In this document: positions 46,382-57,626 of the stretch, piece by piece
Numbering within the stretch: the stretch's first letter is position 1
How the letters are laid out: each line of letters begins with the position of its first letter
Source: Aquanectria penicillioides
Taxonomy: Eukaryota > Ascomycota > Sordariomycetes > Hypocreales > Nectriaceae
Direction: 5' to 3'
DNA: 64,000 nucleotides
Assembly (NCBI GenBank): GCA_003415625.1
Contig: PYIU01000009.1
Coordinates: forward strand, 310,001-374,000
Program-made: the position numbers and the translations under genes
The notes under the pieces: model-generated
The model's database searches: none
Told to the model about the DNA's origin: nothing
Seen by the model: only the letters and a program-made list of their open reading frames with translations

Positions 46382-48946
46382 ATGGCTCCATCGACAACCA
46401 TAGAAGCCGTCCCGACCCCAGCCGCCACTCCCAACTCCACCCTGCGGCCTTTTGCGTGTCCCGCCTGCTCAAGTCGCTTCACTCGGTTGGTAAGATGATT
46501 CCATTTATACATTAATGATTTTCCCCGGAACTCAACCCACTGACAATCCGCCAAGGAAAACCTCAATCGACATACTCGATCAGGTGATTTTCAACAGCAC
46601 GGCTCACACATTGACGTCTCAACTAACTCCCTACAGTCCACCGAGAATCGAATCAACGCCCTTTCCCCTGTCCCCACTGTGATGTATCTTTTTCTCGGAG
46701 GTGGGTGACCATTGAACATGACTGATTTCCTACTTCTCAGGCTGGTACTAATGTTGGCCCAGTGATTTAAGAAAGAGACATGTCAAGAAGGCACACCAGA
46801 AACGGTCCGTCTCACCAAAGTCGCCTGTGGACCCTGCTCCCCAAAGTAACGGGGTCGTTGAAGACGTGAGGAGTCTGAATAGCTTCTTGTCGGTACCCCA
46901 TCTAACCTACATCACTAGGCATCTGACGTATTTTCTCCCACTGATATCTCATGGCTCTTTAAATTACCACAGTACATTGCATCATATTTCGAAAACTTTC
47001 ACCCCACATTTCCAACTCTTCATAAACCGACTATTGACATGGCCACAACTAAAGAGCCCTTGCTGCAAGCTATTGCTTGCATCGGATCCATGTATCATGC
47101 TCCGGGCCAAAAATTCAGCCTGGCGCTTTTCGAAGCTGGGTTGAAGACTCTTGACACACATGTAGGCTATAAATCTCCTACAAAAGCCCATCTTGCTGGA
47201 CTGACATGAACTGACCCCTGTCAAGACCAAGGAAGACCGCTCCAGATTTCGTGAGGTCTGGGTCCTGCAGGCGTACATGCTTTTTGAATATTTTTCAATC
47301 TATAGTTGCCAGGAAAGGTTATTCCCAAGGGCATCACAATCCACAGGAACCTTGTTGATGCTGTTCGCGAATTTCAGATGCTCCAAGATGGTGCTGCGTT
47401 GAACAGTGGTAGTTCCGATACCTCAATGGATCATCATGACGGCACCGAGGACGGAAGGTGGAAGTCCTTTATTGAGATCGAATCGCAAAAGAGGTTAGTT
47501 AAGCCTTTCATCTCTGCCATTCAGCTCATTGGCCAAGCCATTTGACGATCGAGACCATTGGTAACCTCTCTTCAGGGTCATTTTTTCCCTCTACTACCTT
47601 GACGCGCAACTATCCATCAGCTGTAATATGAGGCCACTGTTATCAGCATTAGAGCTCAAGTACGAGCTTCCTTGCCCTGATAACCTATGGGCCTCGCCGA
47701 ATGCTACTGCATGGAGCTTGCTCCTCCAGGTTCAAAACTCGTCCTTCAACACGAATGAAGAGGATGACTACGAAGGCAACCCTGACCCGAGGCCCGCCCA
47801 TGGCGACCTTTACGAGTGTCTTCTCCATTTAATTCACCCGAATCGCACTGTTGGTCAGCCACTTGGGTTACTATGGTACTCACCGTTTGCGTCGCTTATA
47901 CTGATCATCCAAATGCAAATGATGATCCGAGACATGACAATGGCCAGTATCTTCTTTTGCATTAATGTCAATCTGGGATCTACTAGACACAATCTGTAAT
48001 CCACCCTAACACCTAGATCTTTCGCATACTAATACTTTCAGCTCTATGATATCTGAGGAGAATAGAACACAGATATTTCAAGCATTGCACAGTTTGGGAG
48101 GTATGTACTGAGATGAAAGATTCGTATTCTAGAGCTAACATGCAAAGATCTCATTCCTAAATTGGGGACATTAAATTATTTAGATGATACTACAGGGTTC
48201 GGAGTTGACGAAAATCCCCACTCCGATAGGGGGAACAGGTCACTTTGGCACTCAGTTTGGGTCGCCTGGCATTATACTGCCATGACTTTGACTCACCAGG
48301 ATGCCCTTCTTACGACTGGAATCGTTGAATTAGGCTTGCCCAACGCAATATCAAGTCGGTTATTTTATCCACACTGTTATGAAGCTCCTCTAATACCTCG
48401 AATAGCATGCTGGGAGCTTGGAAAGCCTCGTTCGAAGAACTACCGAGATGTATACAACGATAGAGACTTCATTCGCATTGTATGTCAGCCTGGCATCCCG
48501 GAGGCAAAACAGGCTAATGTGTAGGACAGGTCGACCATCTAGAACAATTGATCGAGCTCATCAACATGCCCGGGTCAGCAAGATCTTCCGCGAACGGGGC
48601 TTCGGGCCAGTGCTTAGAAGACCCCTTCATGACCATGCTCAGCTTCAAAGCATGCATTATGGGATGGCGAGTAGTTCGGCTGATGGCACTCAGCGTAGAA
48701 CACATGATTATGACCGAGGAGATGCCCATCAGATCTAGTATTTCCACTTCATTGGCCCAAGTAGTTTTGGCCAGAATCATGGATGCAATCAATTCCGGTG
48801 GCCAAGACTTTATCTCAGGAGCAACATCTGATGCTCGTTATCTCAACTGGGCGGCGAAGGCATTTTCAATACGCGATGTTTGGCCAACCGGACCCTGGAT
48901 GGTAGCAGCGTTTCAGGAAACGCAACGAGAAGTGGTGCAATTATAA
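46382..48946 (+). CDS. C2H2 zinc finger transcription factor with fungal-specific domain, frame break
   Basis: Eleven exons: 46382-46489, 46556-46583, 46637-46700, 46763-46892, 46973-47161, 47226-47493, 47576-47995, 48042-48100, 48148-48354, 48406-48479, 48530-48946. Two C2H2 fingers occupy residues 31-88: CPACSSRFTRLENLNRHTRS, then CPHCDVSFSRSDLRKRHVKK, each split by introns (exon 2 is 28 nt). The rest is a Fungal_trans-type domain (YIASYFENFHPTFP, WVLQAYMLFEYFSIYSCQ). Exon 6 needs one extra G in the run at 47329-47331 to join that block to IHRNLVDAVREFQ. With it the protein is 654 aa. It is the only regulator inside the palindrome-bearing block, so it is the likely pathway activator. Its helix residues predict GNGGAG, half of the shared palindrome. 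Confidence 0.85.
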
Positions 48947-49021
48947 ATAAAGCAATTTGTGATAAATTTATTTATGTTGTGGTAATCCAAATTAAAAAAG
49001 AAATTGATCAAATTCAAATAT

Positions 49022-49810
49022 TTAAAGGCCATCGTAGTCTGGATAAGTTCCTCCAGGCTCATCCCGAATAACATTCTCTCCCAAGATCTTAGTGAAAATT
49101 GGATCGGACCTAAACTTCATATAATACTCATGAACAATGGGATGCTTCGCTGCCCAAGTCTTGGTAAAAACCTGAATTTCAAAAGTTAGCTGCTTTCCAC
49201 ATCAAAGAAGAGATGGAAGTTTACATATTGATATCCTCTAGCAAGGCCCGAAACAACGAACAGATCTGCGATGGTCAAAGTGTCGCCCACCAAAAACTGC
49301 TTGCCGGAAATTTCTTTCTCGATGGCCCGAACTGTAAGCTCACAGTTCTCTTCTAATTGAACAAGCTGTTCTGGAGTGGCTGAAGATCGTCCAATAATGG
49401 GGTTGATCCAAGCCATAATTGGGGGCAACAATTCATAATCCGTGAAAGACGCCCAACGCAAACAAGTCGTCTCTTCGAATAGGTTGGAACCAAGCAGCGT
49501 TCCCTTGGGATCCTGCTTTGCCACTAAAAAAAGATCATGAGTAAATCACAGAGAGGCAAGTTATATTACTTACGAAACCATGACACGGCAATGTTTTCAT
49601 AAACACAGAAGCCGTCGGCAGTCTCCAGCGCGGGAACCTTGCCTACGTGAAACTTGGAGAAGTAAACATCTCCCACACCCCCTTCTCGGGATATATCTTA
49701 ATCGGGAAAGCATTAACAATTTCGACATCAAGTTTAAGGAACTCCGCTATGTATAAGACCATGGTAGACCGAGGGGCCTTGGGATAAGTGTAAATCTTTC
49801 CGAAAGACAT
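49022..49810 (-). CDS. Glutathione S-transferase-like protein, copy 2, with frame break
   Basis: Three exons: 49810-49574, 49523-49225, 49171-49022. Paralogue of the 30876 gene, sharing the MSFGK..YPKAPR start, AKQDP, PPIMAWINP and LTIADLFV segments. As given, the frame stops after about 55 codons. One extra G in the C5 run at 49678-49682 (G on the coding strand) restores GVGDVYFSKFHVGKVPALE and gives 228 aa. The same spot in copy 1 reads GGVGEEFLAKF, which supports an undercall over true inactivation. Only two of copy 1's four introns are present, at homologous positions. It is divergent from the SDR gene at 50332, with the best palindrome of the cluster between them. Confidence 0.82.
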
Positions 49811-50331
49811 GTTGCAGAAATGGCGCAAAGCGGTGATTAGAATGGCAATGATTCCCTAACTAAGCTGTAACAAAAAATATAGATCATATATATAAATGAA
49901 TCATGAAATGAATTAGTAAACCACCGGCCTAGTTAAAGGGCCATAGAGGAGCTCACTCCGCATACGGGGTTAGACCTGTTGGATTGGAGACCTATGGTCT
50001 AGAATAGCTAGTTGTACTGTAACATAAGTAAGGCGACCTTACACTTTTGGCGCAGTCGGCTATTCAACAAGACCACTACACCAATCGAGCCTAGCCGGGT
50101 GGTGGCTTATCGGTATGTTGTGGAGGAGCTTGAGGAGCTCCTCCTGATCGGCTACGTCCCGAGAATGCACCATGCACGAGTGACGCACGATCAAACGAGG
50201 GGAAATTTATTTTAGGCAATTGGGATGTACCGACCGATGCCCGGCTTTAAATTGTGATGCTTCATCGTGGCGGCATCCGATACACACACCTTCAACTCGC
50301 AACGATAGCAGGGAAAACATCTACATTAAAA
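49811..50331. promoter_or_regulatory. Divergent promoter with the full GAGGAGCTCCTC palindrome
   Basis: 521 bp between GST copy 2 and the SDR reductase. GAGGAGCTC lies at 49946-49954. At 50132-50143 stands the perfect 12-bp palindrome GAGGAGCTCCTC, with another direct half-site GGAGGAGC just before it at about 50122-50129. This is the most complete copy of the element. Confidence 0.65.
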
Positions 50332-51455
50332 ATGGTGGCCATGCAGTAGGTTCAATCGAGTCGCACCACATATCTTCTGGTTGCTAAAATTTTCAGATAC
50401 GTACTGGTGACTGGAGCCACCGGGTTGGTTGGTGGTCACGTCGTGGACTGCCTTCTCAAGAAGGGATTTAACGTACGAGCTGTCGTTCGTTCCAAGGCAA
50501 AGGCGGAAAAGATGATGGCATTGCACAGAGACTTCTCTGAAAAACTGGACTTTCATTACATCGATGACCTTTCCACGCCGGGAGTATTCCAAGGTGCATT
50601 GACAGATATTGACGGAGTGATTCACCTTGCCAGTGTAAGTGCAATTTGGATTAACCAACGACAAACAGCTAAGATATGCTTGTCGTGTAGCCTCTGAATT
50701 ATCAAGTAGCCGACAAGGAAAAAGAGTTGATTATACCGGCGATTCAAGGTGTTCGCTCCATATTGGAGGCCAGCAAGGGCACCGGCGTACAACGCATCGT
50801 CATGACTTCATCGTTCGGCGCAGTTCTCGATATGGACCGGGATGAAAAGACACCATATACATATTCGGCCAGTGATTGGAATCCCATAACCTATGCACAG
50901 GCCGTGGATCCAGCAGCAACACCGCAGGATGCTTATCGAGGATCGAAAGTGTTTGCAGAACAAGAAGCATGGAACTTCGTGAAAACGGCCGCACCACAAT
51001 TTGATCTAGTCACTCTTTGTCCATCAATGATTTTTGGCCCTATTTCAGGTCATTTAGATTCACCCAAAGACCTAAACGAATCTAACAGATTGCTTTGGAA
51101 AGTAGCCACTGGAGGTCCATCAACCCCGTTGCCACCTGCACGGTTCAACTTCTGGATTGACGTTCGGGATCTAGCCGAGATCCATGTTGAAGCATTAGGG
51201 AACCCCAGAGCAGGAGGCAAGAGATATGTACCTGTCGCGCCTGAGAAGTTCAACTATCAACTAGTCTCCGAAATTATGTTGCAGGAAGTTCCTGCATGTT
51301 CGAGAGCTAAGATATCGACCGGAGTACAAGAGATGAAACACTATATCAACACGGACACCCGTGAGCTGGAGAGGGACTTTCCTGCTCTCCAATACAGGAC
51401 GCTCAAAGTTACTGTCACTGATTTTATGAAACAACTAGCCCTTGCTGCTCTTTGA
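50332..51455 (+). CDS. NAD(P)-dependent extended SDR reductase (dihydroflavonol reductase / Gre2-like)
   Basis: Three exons: 50332-50345, 50397-50634, 50691-51455, giving 338 aa. The first coding exon is only 14 nt. Nucleotide-binding TGATGLVGGHV is at residues 10-20, VVRSKAKAEKM follows, catalytic Ser is in VMTSSFGAVLD, and Tyr166/Lys170 are in DAYRGSKVFAEQ. The family reduces ketones and aldehydes such as methylglyoxal, diacetyl or dihydroflavonols with NADPH in the cytosol. It is the right-hand member of the palindrome-bearing block. Substrate unknown. Confidence 0.9.
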
Positions 51456-51514
51456 GTTGTTATATCGCCTAGAAGAAAGAACAAGATCCGACTCGCGACT
51501 CCAAGACCCACAGA

Positions 51515-51790
51515 GTGCTACTCAGCATGGTGTTTTGAGCCTGATGCGAACTGTATTCAAAGATTATGCCAAGGACGGATTGCGCATCAACTCTATCTGT
51601 CCTGGCTATACGGAAAGACCAATGACCACTGGCAACCCATTTATCTTGGAGGCAATGATGGAGCAAGTCAAAATTTCAATGCCCATGGCTCGTATGGGCA
51701 AGGCACGCGAAATTGCAGATGGCTGGAGGTCTGAGTTCAATTGTTACCGGGACGGCACTCATTATGAACGGAGGTTACACTGAACCATAA
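51515..51790 (+). pseudogene. 3' fragment of a short-chain dehydrogenase/reductase
   Basis: One frame gives SATQHGVLSLMRTVFKDYAKDG, RINSICPGYTERPM and MARMGKAREIAD, the last third of a classical SDR. A second frame then gives GLSSIVTGTALIMNGGYTEP and a stop at 51788-51790. A classical SDR has roughly 6-8 residues between these parts, so a small deletion and frame change has occurred. The whole N-terminal nucleotide-binding half is missing. It lies 60 bp after the stop of the intact extended SDR, which belongs to a different SDR subfamily. Confidence 0.75.
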
Positions 51791-52680
51791 TCTTTGAAGG
51801 AGGTGATAGCAATTTAATATAATAAGATCACATTAGAGATTCCTTTTGTCGGACAAAAAAGAGCGTTTCTTGTACAGATGAGGTCTGATTCCTACTTGCG
51901 CTATTCGCCACCATCGGCAGTAGGACTCGAGCGCTTTTCATAGAGAAAAGTGCCATGAAGAATGACGAGAAAAAAAAGCCAAGTCAACTACGTACCCATC
52001 TCTGGCCTGTTCAGTTGCCAAGGATGATGATGTAGCTATTGCATTTGAGAACAGCAAGTCTCGTCACTATTCCATGGCACAAAATCAGTCAACTTATGTC
52101 AGTCACGCCCTTCGAATCGTTCCGAAGGCCCGGATTGAGCCGAGAGTAGGAGATTATGGGGCCACTTTGAGCTGAATAACTGCCTGCATCGTAGCCATCC
52201 CAAGCAGCATTCTTCTGTCTAATCGGCACTGGAAAATCACGAGTGCATGTGTGGCATTGCCGTACGTTATCAGGTGCGGGGTTCCAAGTTCCAACGCACG
52301 CTGAGGACAACTTCATCTGGTTGATGAATTATCTTGCATCGGGCTTCTGGGCTTGACGCCCTTGGGAGAGCTTATCTGAGTACATGGCACCTGGCCTGAT
52401 TATTTTGCCTCCTTCACGATACCATGTCACATCTAGCTGGTCACGAATTTGCTTTCCTTCTGCTGACTCCTCGATATTCTGGGCGACCAGGCCTGTGTCA
52501 CTGTAGCCGGTGGCGGCCAGCTCCGGCTATCAGTGGATGAACAGGAATTGCCCAACACTAAAGTGTACTTGCTTATTTAAATGCCGGTCGACTCTCAATG
52601 CTGCGATATTGTTGTCTTCTTCATCCACCGCCTGTAAAGACTCACTAGTCCCATTTGTTCTCTCGTGCCGTTCATCCAAA
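51791..52680. other. Intergenic region, promoter of monooxygenase
   Basis: 890 bp. No gene was recognised and no copy of the cluster palindrome was found, so the cluster probably ends before this point. Confidence 0.45.
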
Positions 52681-54338
52681 ATGAGCTCAATTGACAGGGA
52701 AAAATATGACGTTCTCATCATCGGCGCCGGACTTTCTGGCCTTTCCTGTCTTTACAACATTCGGAAGCGTCTCCCATCCTTGAACGTCCAAGTGCTCGAG
52801 GAGGGGCCTAGCGTTGGGGGACTTGGTTGTGGAACTCTTATCCTGGTGCCCGTTTCGACTCCGAGTCCATCTCATATCAATTGACCTGGGACAAGGAGCT
52901 TCTCCAGGAGTGGAACTGGAAAGAAGCATTCGCTTCCCAGGCAGAAACGCTCCAATATATAGAGCGATTTGCGGAAAAGAACGACCTTCAGAGCCGTATT
53001 CAGTTCAATACAACCGTTGTTTCTGCGCAATGGCAGGATGACTCCTGGTTGTTCACAGACTCCAAAGGGACTGAGTACAACGCGTGCTTTTTTGTCAGCT
53101 GCCTCGGCATTCTTTCGAATCCATCATCTCCGAAAATTCCCGGCCTCGAGAGCTTCAAGGGTCAATCATTCCACACGTCTCGATTCCCTAAGAATTTGGA
53201 CCTCACCCGTGACTTCGCTGGGAAACGTGTGGGAGTTATTGGAACAGGAGCTACAGGTATTCAGACTGTCACTGCACTCTCGAAGGAACAGGTGAAATCT
53301 CTCACAGTCTTCCAACGGACAGCTACTTGGGCGGCTCCCTTACGGAACTATAAAATCTCTGACGAGGAAATGGCTAAACACAAATCCAACTATGAAGAGA
53401 TTTTCCAACGCTGTGCTGAGACTCCATCTGGCTTCCTCCACCGGCCGGATCCTCGCAAGTCTTGTGAGGTGACTGATGAGGAGCGGCTTGCCCTTTGGGA
53501 GAAGCTCTACAGCGAGCCTGGATTTGGAAAATGGCTGGGCAACTTCTGTGACACTTATGTAGACCGCGAAGCAAACAGGCTTTACTCTGATTTTATGGCC
53601 TCTAAGATTCGGAGCCGAGTCAACGATCCAGTTCTAGCAGAAAAGTTGGTCCCTCATGACCATGGTTTCGGCACCCATCGAGTGCCTGTGGAGAGTGGAT
53701 ATTACGAGGCCTTCAACGAGCCACATGTGTACTTGGTCTCTCTCAAGGACACTCCCATCACTAACATGACTGAAAACGGCATCGTTACTTCTGATGGAAA
53801 GGAGCATGAACTGGATTTCCTTATTTTTGCAACGGGCTTTGACGCAATTACGGGCTCATTTTCTAAGATCGATTGGCGATCTAAGAGCGGCCGACCCCTG
53901 CTTGGAATCAGTACCACCGAAAAGGGAAGACATGCGATCTGGGTTGACCACCGGGCCAAGACCTCCTTGGGAATTATGATCAACGATATGCCAAACATGT
54001 TCATGGTGCTTGGGCCACATCAACCTTTTGGAAACGTCCCACGCAGCATTGAATACGCTGTCTCGGTTGTCATGGGCCTCTTGGAATACTGCCACAAGAA
54101 TAAGTATACTTTTGTCGAAGCCACGCAGAAGGCATGTGACGAATGGACCGAACATGTTTTCAACTGCGGCAAGGGCGCATTGGCAAACGAGGTTGACACT
54201 TGGTTGACGGGTGTTAATACCAATGTGGAAGGGAAATCTGTGAGAACTGTGGCAAGGTATGGAGGCAGCGTGTTGGAGTATCGTCGACGTTGTGAAGAAA
54301 GCAAGAAGAATGGCTACCCGGGATTTGATTTTACTTAA
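52681..54338 (+). CDS. Baeyer-Villiger-type flavin monooxygenase with frame break
   Basis: Single exon. Residues 10-16 carry the FAD dinucleotide motif (IIGAGLSGLS). The second Rossmann motif is VIGTGATGIQT, and between them stands FKGQSFHTSRFP, the Baeyer-Villiger fingerprint FxGxxxHTxxxP with Phe in place of the usual Trp. The frame breaks in the G5 run at 52816-52820. One extra G gives SVGGTWLWNSYPGARFDSES, the family's strongly conserved block, and 552 aa in total. Without it the N-terminal frame ends after 67 codons. These enzymes insert oxygen next to a ketone using NADPH. The neighbouring Zn2Cys6 gene converges on it and could regulate it. Confidence 0.88.
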
Positions 54339-54580
54339 ACTCAGAAGGTATCTTACTCAACGCAAGCTCAATGCATATCGCCTTACATGCCACGTGCAAG
54401 GGAACTAACAGATCCAGGGTTGAGTACAACTCTCCATATAAAAGTTTCAATTCCCAGTCTTCATCTATGTCTCGCCTCGCCTTTGTCATCCACAGGCCAA
54501 TTGTGCTCTATGTTCCATGGAACTTGTAATGTCGCGAGAATCGCAAGTACCTTCAAGTATTTTGATTCCGCAACACAGCG

Positions 54581-57041
54581 TCAAGGGAATCTGGCAAATC
54601 CACCGCGGCCAGAAAATGAATCCCACCATGTTATAGGGTCGGCCACTACGTCAAGGTTCAGAGGTGTCTCCCAAAGTCCCATCTCTTCTAAGGAAAAGCC
54701 CAACGGCCCTGCTCCTTCGAAATCATGCGATCCTTGGGATACATCATGCCCTTGCGCCTCTGCATTTACTGGCCCTGATGAAGTTGGGGGACCAGTGGGA
54801 GTTTGCAAAGATGCCTGAAGGAGAATTCCAAGGAATTTGGAAAATCGCATTGCCATATGGGCATCATCAGCTGATCCATGGCGAATGGCGGCGATCACGG
54901 ACCCGAGTAGTTGAACATCTGGGTCAGATTCGGAGATGTGCTGGCTCTTTGATAGCGTTGCCTGATGTAGTATTATTAGTATGACAACATTTGGAGTGAC
55001 TTGATTACTTGAATGAATATGTACCTTGAGCAAATGGAGGCTAGCTGCGACGATGAAAAGCCAGCTACGGACTGGAAGATAGGTTGTCAGTTTGGTAGGC
55101 TCAAGAATTTGCACCACGACTGATAACAAGGCATGGCTTGCTTCAGCCGCCTCTTCGGCGAATTCTGATAAAACAACAGCATTCTCATTCGTGCCAGTCT
55201 CTGTGCCGGACTGCAAGGCTTGAGCAGCAGGGGCAAAACAATACATGGTGATGTAGTAAAACTCGATATCTAGACATGCGCTCAATAAAGTATTGGCATC
55301 CATGTTAAGTTAGCATTAGCATCGTAATAAATGGCTTGCTCAAGTGGCTCACTATTACGGTGGTGGTATTGCCGCTTCCATCGATTGAGAGCCCGTCGAA
55401 GGTGCTCCAAATTCGGAACCAGAGTTTGGTTAGATGATGACACGCCAGTCTTTTTGAGAGAATGAAGGAATTCTCGACCCTTCCGAGCTTCCACAAACAG
55501 CTCAAAATATCCTTCCCACAACATACTATCTTGAAGTGAGTCCGCAAAGGTGGTAGAGTATCGATCCTTTACCGCCTGCCTCGACTTTTCCGGCAACAGA
55601 GGCTCCAATCCGAGTCGCGTAGCGAGTCCTTCATCAGCCAAATAGATGAAAACACACACGAGGCGACTCCACTCCTGTCTAACCGCCTCTGCTTCGGAAG
55701 AAGTGGTTGTATTATTGGAGGCGTCATTCTCAAAGCAACACCCTTCATGGGCTACAGCGATGGCGTTCGACAGGAGAATCCTAAGGAAGCGTTAGTGGCT
55801 GCGTAAACACGGATATGGATCGTTAAGGTAGTAAAAATATCTCCGTACCATGACATTTTGTTGCTACGGTAGGCTGGCGAAACAATATTGAGTTTCTCCA
55901 TAAGCGAGGTGGTTCCGTATCTGCGAGGACCTGTGTGGGAGTCGGCATCATTTATGTGGCTTTTGAAGTTTGCGACGGGAGCCTCGATGGAGTACATCGC
56001 TTCACCATCACCTTCGGTGAAGTCCATGGGGTTATTGATGGCTTTGACATGCCAGTCGATCAAAAGTAGCATGGCAGATATTGCTCCCAGCGATCTAGTG
56101 GTAGTTGATCCCCACATTACCGACTGCAGAAAGCGCTGGAGGAACTTCCATGTTTGCCAGTGTATTCTTTCTGATCGAATCTCGCCATGAGAGCCGGACA
56201 GGTTGAAATATCTCGATGCCAGTGTGACGAGACAAGTTAGAAGGAGCGGTTCTTCAAGAGCGAGCAGGGCGTAATTCTCTTTTTTCCTGTAGTAGGAGGG
56301 TATTACGGGCTTCAACGGCCATAGACACTCGAAGAAGAAGTCTAAATATTCGACAACTTCCTGCTGTGAGACAACGCCCTTGCGAATCAAGATGAAGCTG
56401 TTCCATGCAGCTGCGACCTGCTGTGGGTCTTTAAGGATGTCTCTAATGTGACTCTCATCAGCAGTAGACGCTTGGTTCTGGTTGGCAGGGGAACTTGGAT
56501 GGTTCGTGTGTCCCTGACTACCAGTTGCAGCAAATGTGAGCAGGTCCAGTGCATCCGATGTATTGTGAATATGGGTTGAGACCAGTCGAGCTCTAGTGTT
56601 CAGAGCCGCTGTGGAGACATTGTTTTCAGTGCACTTCGAGCTAGTGCTTGCTTCTCGGGTGTTGGGCTGGCTTCCAAGAGGCATTGCTGTGTTCGGGTTA
56701 ATTGGAGTTGAGGGGTTAAGGGCAAGTCCACGATCGTCCTGGGAAGGAGTCCGGGATCTTGCTCGGCGAGACTGGTGTTCTATACTCCCGTGATTCGCCG
56801 AGGACCTTCGCTTTATGCTTCGCGAAGATCGGAACTCGCAGGGGCGGTTCTCTGCCGCGCATCGCCTACACACCTGAGGCTGTCCATCGCGTGCGGGGAG
56901 CGGCTCACAGCGAGACTTGCGTTGGCGACAACGCTCGCAAGACAAGTACGCACGGCGATGTTTCAACTCCGGGGGCGAATCAGGTTGATTGATGGGCAAA
57001 AACCCCAATTGCTGAGACGTATTGTCAGCCCGGTCGGCCAT
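54581..57041 (-). CDS. Zn2Cys6 transcription factor with Fungal_trans domain
   Basis: Four exons: 57041-55849, 55780-55353, 55269-55025, 54961-54581, giving 748 aa with no frame problems. The zinc cluster is Cys35, Cys38, Cys45, Cys58, Cys61 and Cys68 (SCERCRQRKSRCEP, VCRRCAAENRPCEF), followed by a basic stretch SIKRRSS. A long Ser/Thr/Asn-rich linker precedes the Fungal_trans middle homology region (VEYLDFFFECLWPLKPVIPS onward). The C-terminus is Gly/Pro-rich with acidic patches. A nuclear regulator. Its targets may be the adjacent Baeyer-Villiger enzyme and the MFS gene at 57627, but nothing in the sequence proves it. Confidence 0.9.
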
Positions 57042-57626
57042 TGCGGAATTGGTTCCGAGAGCCGCGGTCCAAGCAGCCCGGACCGGACGCGGGGAGTAAA
57101 GGACAATTCAATTGCACCAGAGCGCGCTCGAGTTGCAAGACAACGAGCTGCCAGGGCAGGTTTCAGCGGCTTGCGGCCCCATCAATGTGTTGCTAGTGCA
57201 CCAAATTTTCCCCTTTGTGTCATCTTGTGATGAGGCTGTACTTTCGGCTCCAGCTTCGGCGCCACTTGGCCGCGGGGTCATCACGTGGGAGTTCCGATTC
57301 CAGCGTGCTCATCTCAAGCGGTTGGAGAAGACGCAAAGAATGGTGTTCTGTATTCAAATGCCTGTTTTTCTTTTACTTGTTTTAAATTTGAACGATCTGA
57401 TAACAATTTCAGTTTTTTTCCTCTTCAGCCCGATTTAGGTGTGTCAACCTGAACCAATTATCCTAGGGCCAGGCCTCTCAAAACATCAACGACGTTCTCC
57501 CCGTTGCTGATGTGCTAACTAGGACCTCGCTACTGATATACGAATTCCAATGTCAATAAGTCGGGAATGCAGTGCACAATCTCAGATTATATTCCACGGT
57601 GACCGCTCCAACCTTTGATCGCGTAC
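57042..57626. other. Intergenic region upstream of Zn2Cys6 gene
   Basis: 585 bp between the regulator start and the 3' end of the MFS gene, both on the minus strand. G/C-rich near the regulator and A/T-rich toward 57440. No further feature was recognised. Confidence 0.45.

Noticed and set aside
52440..52680. Baeyer-Villiger gene as a member of the palindrome cluster
   Set aside because: No GGAGCTCC or GAGGAGCTC was found in its promoter, and an SDR relic separates it from the block. Membership is not supported.
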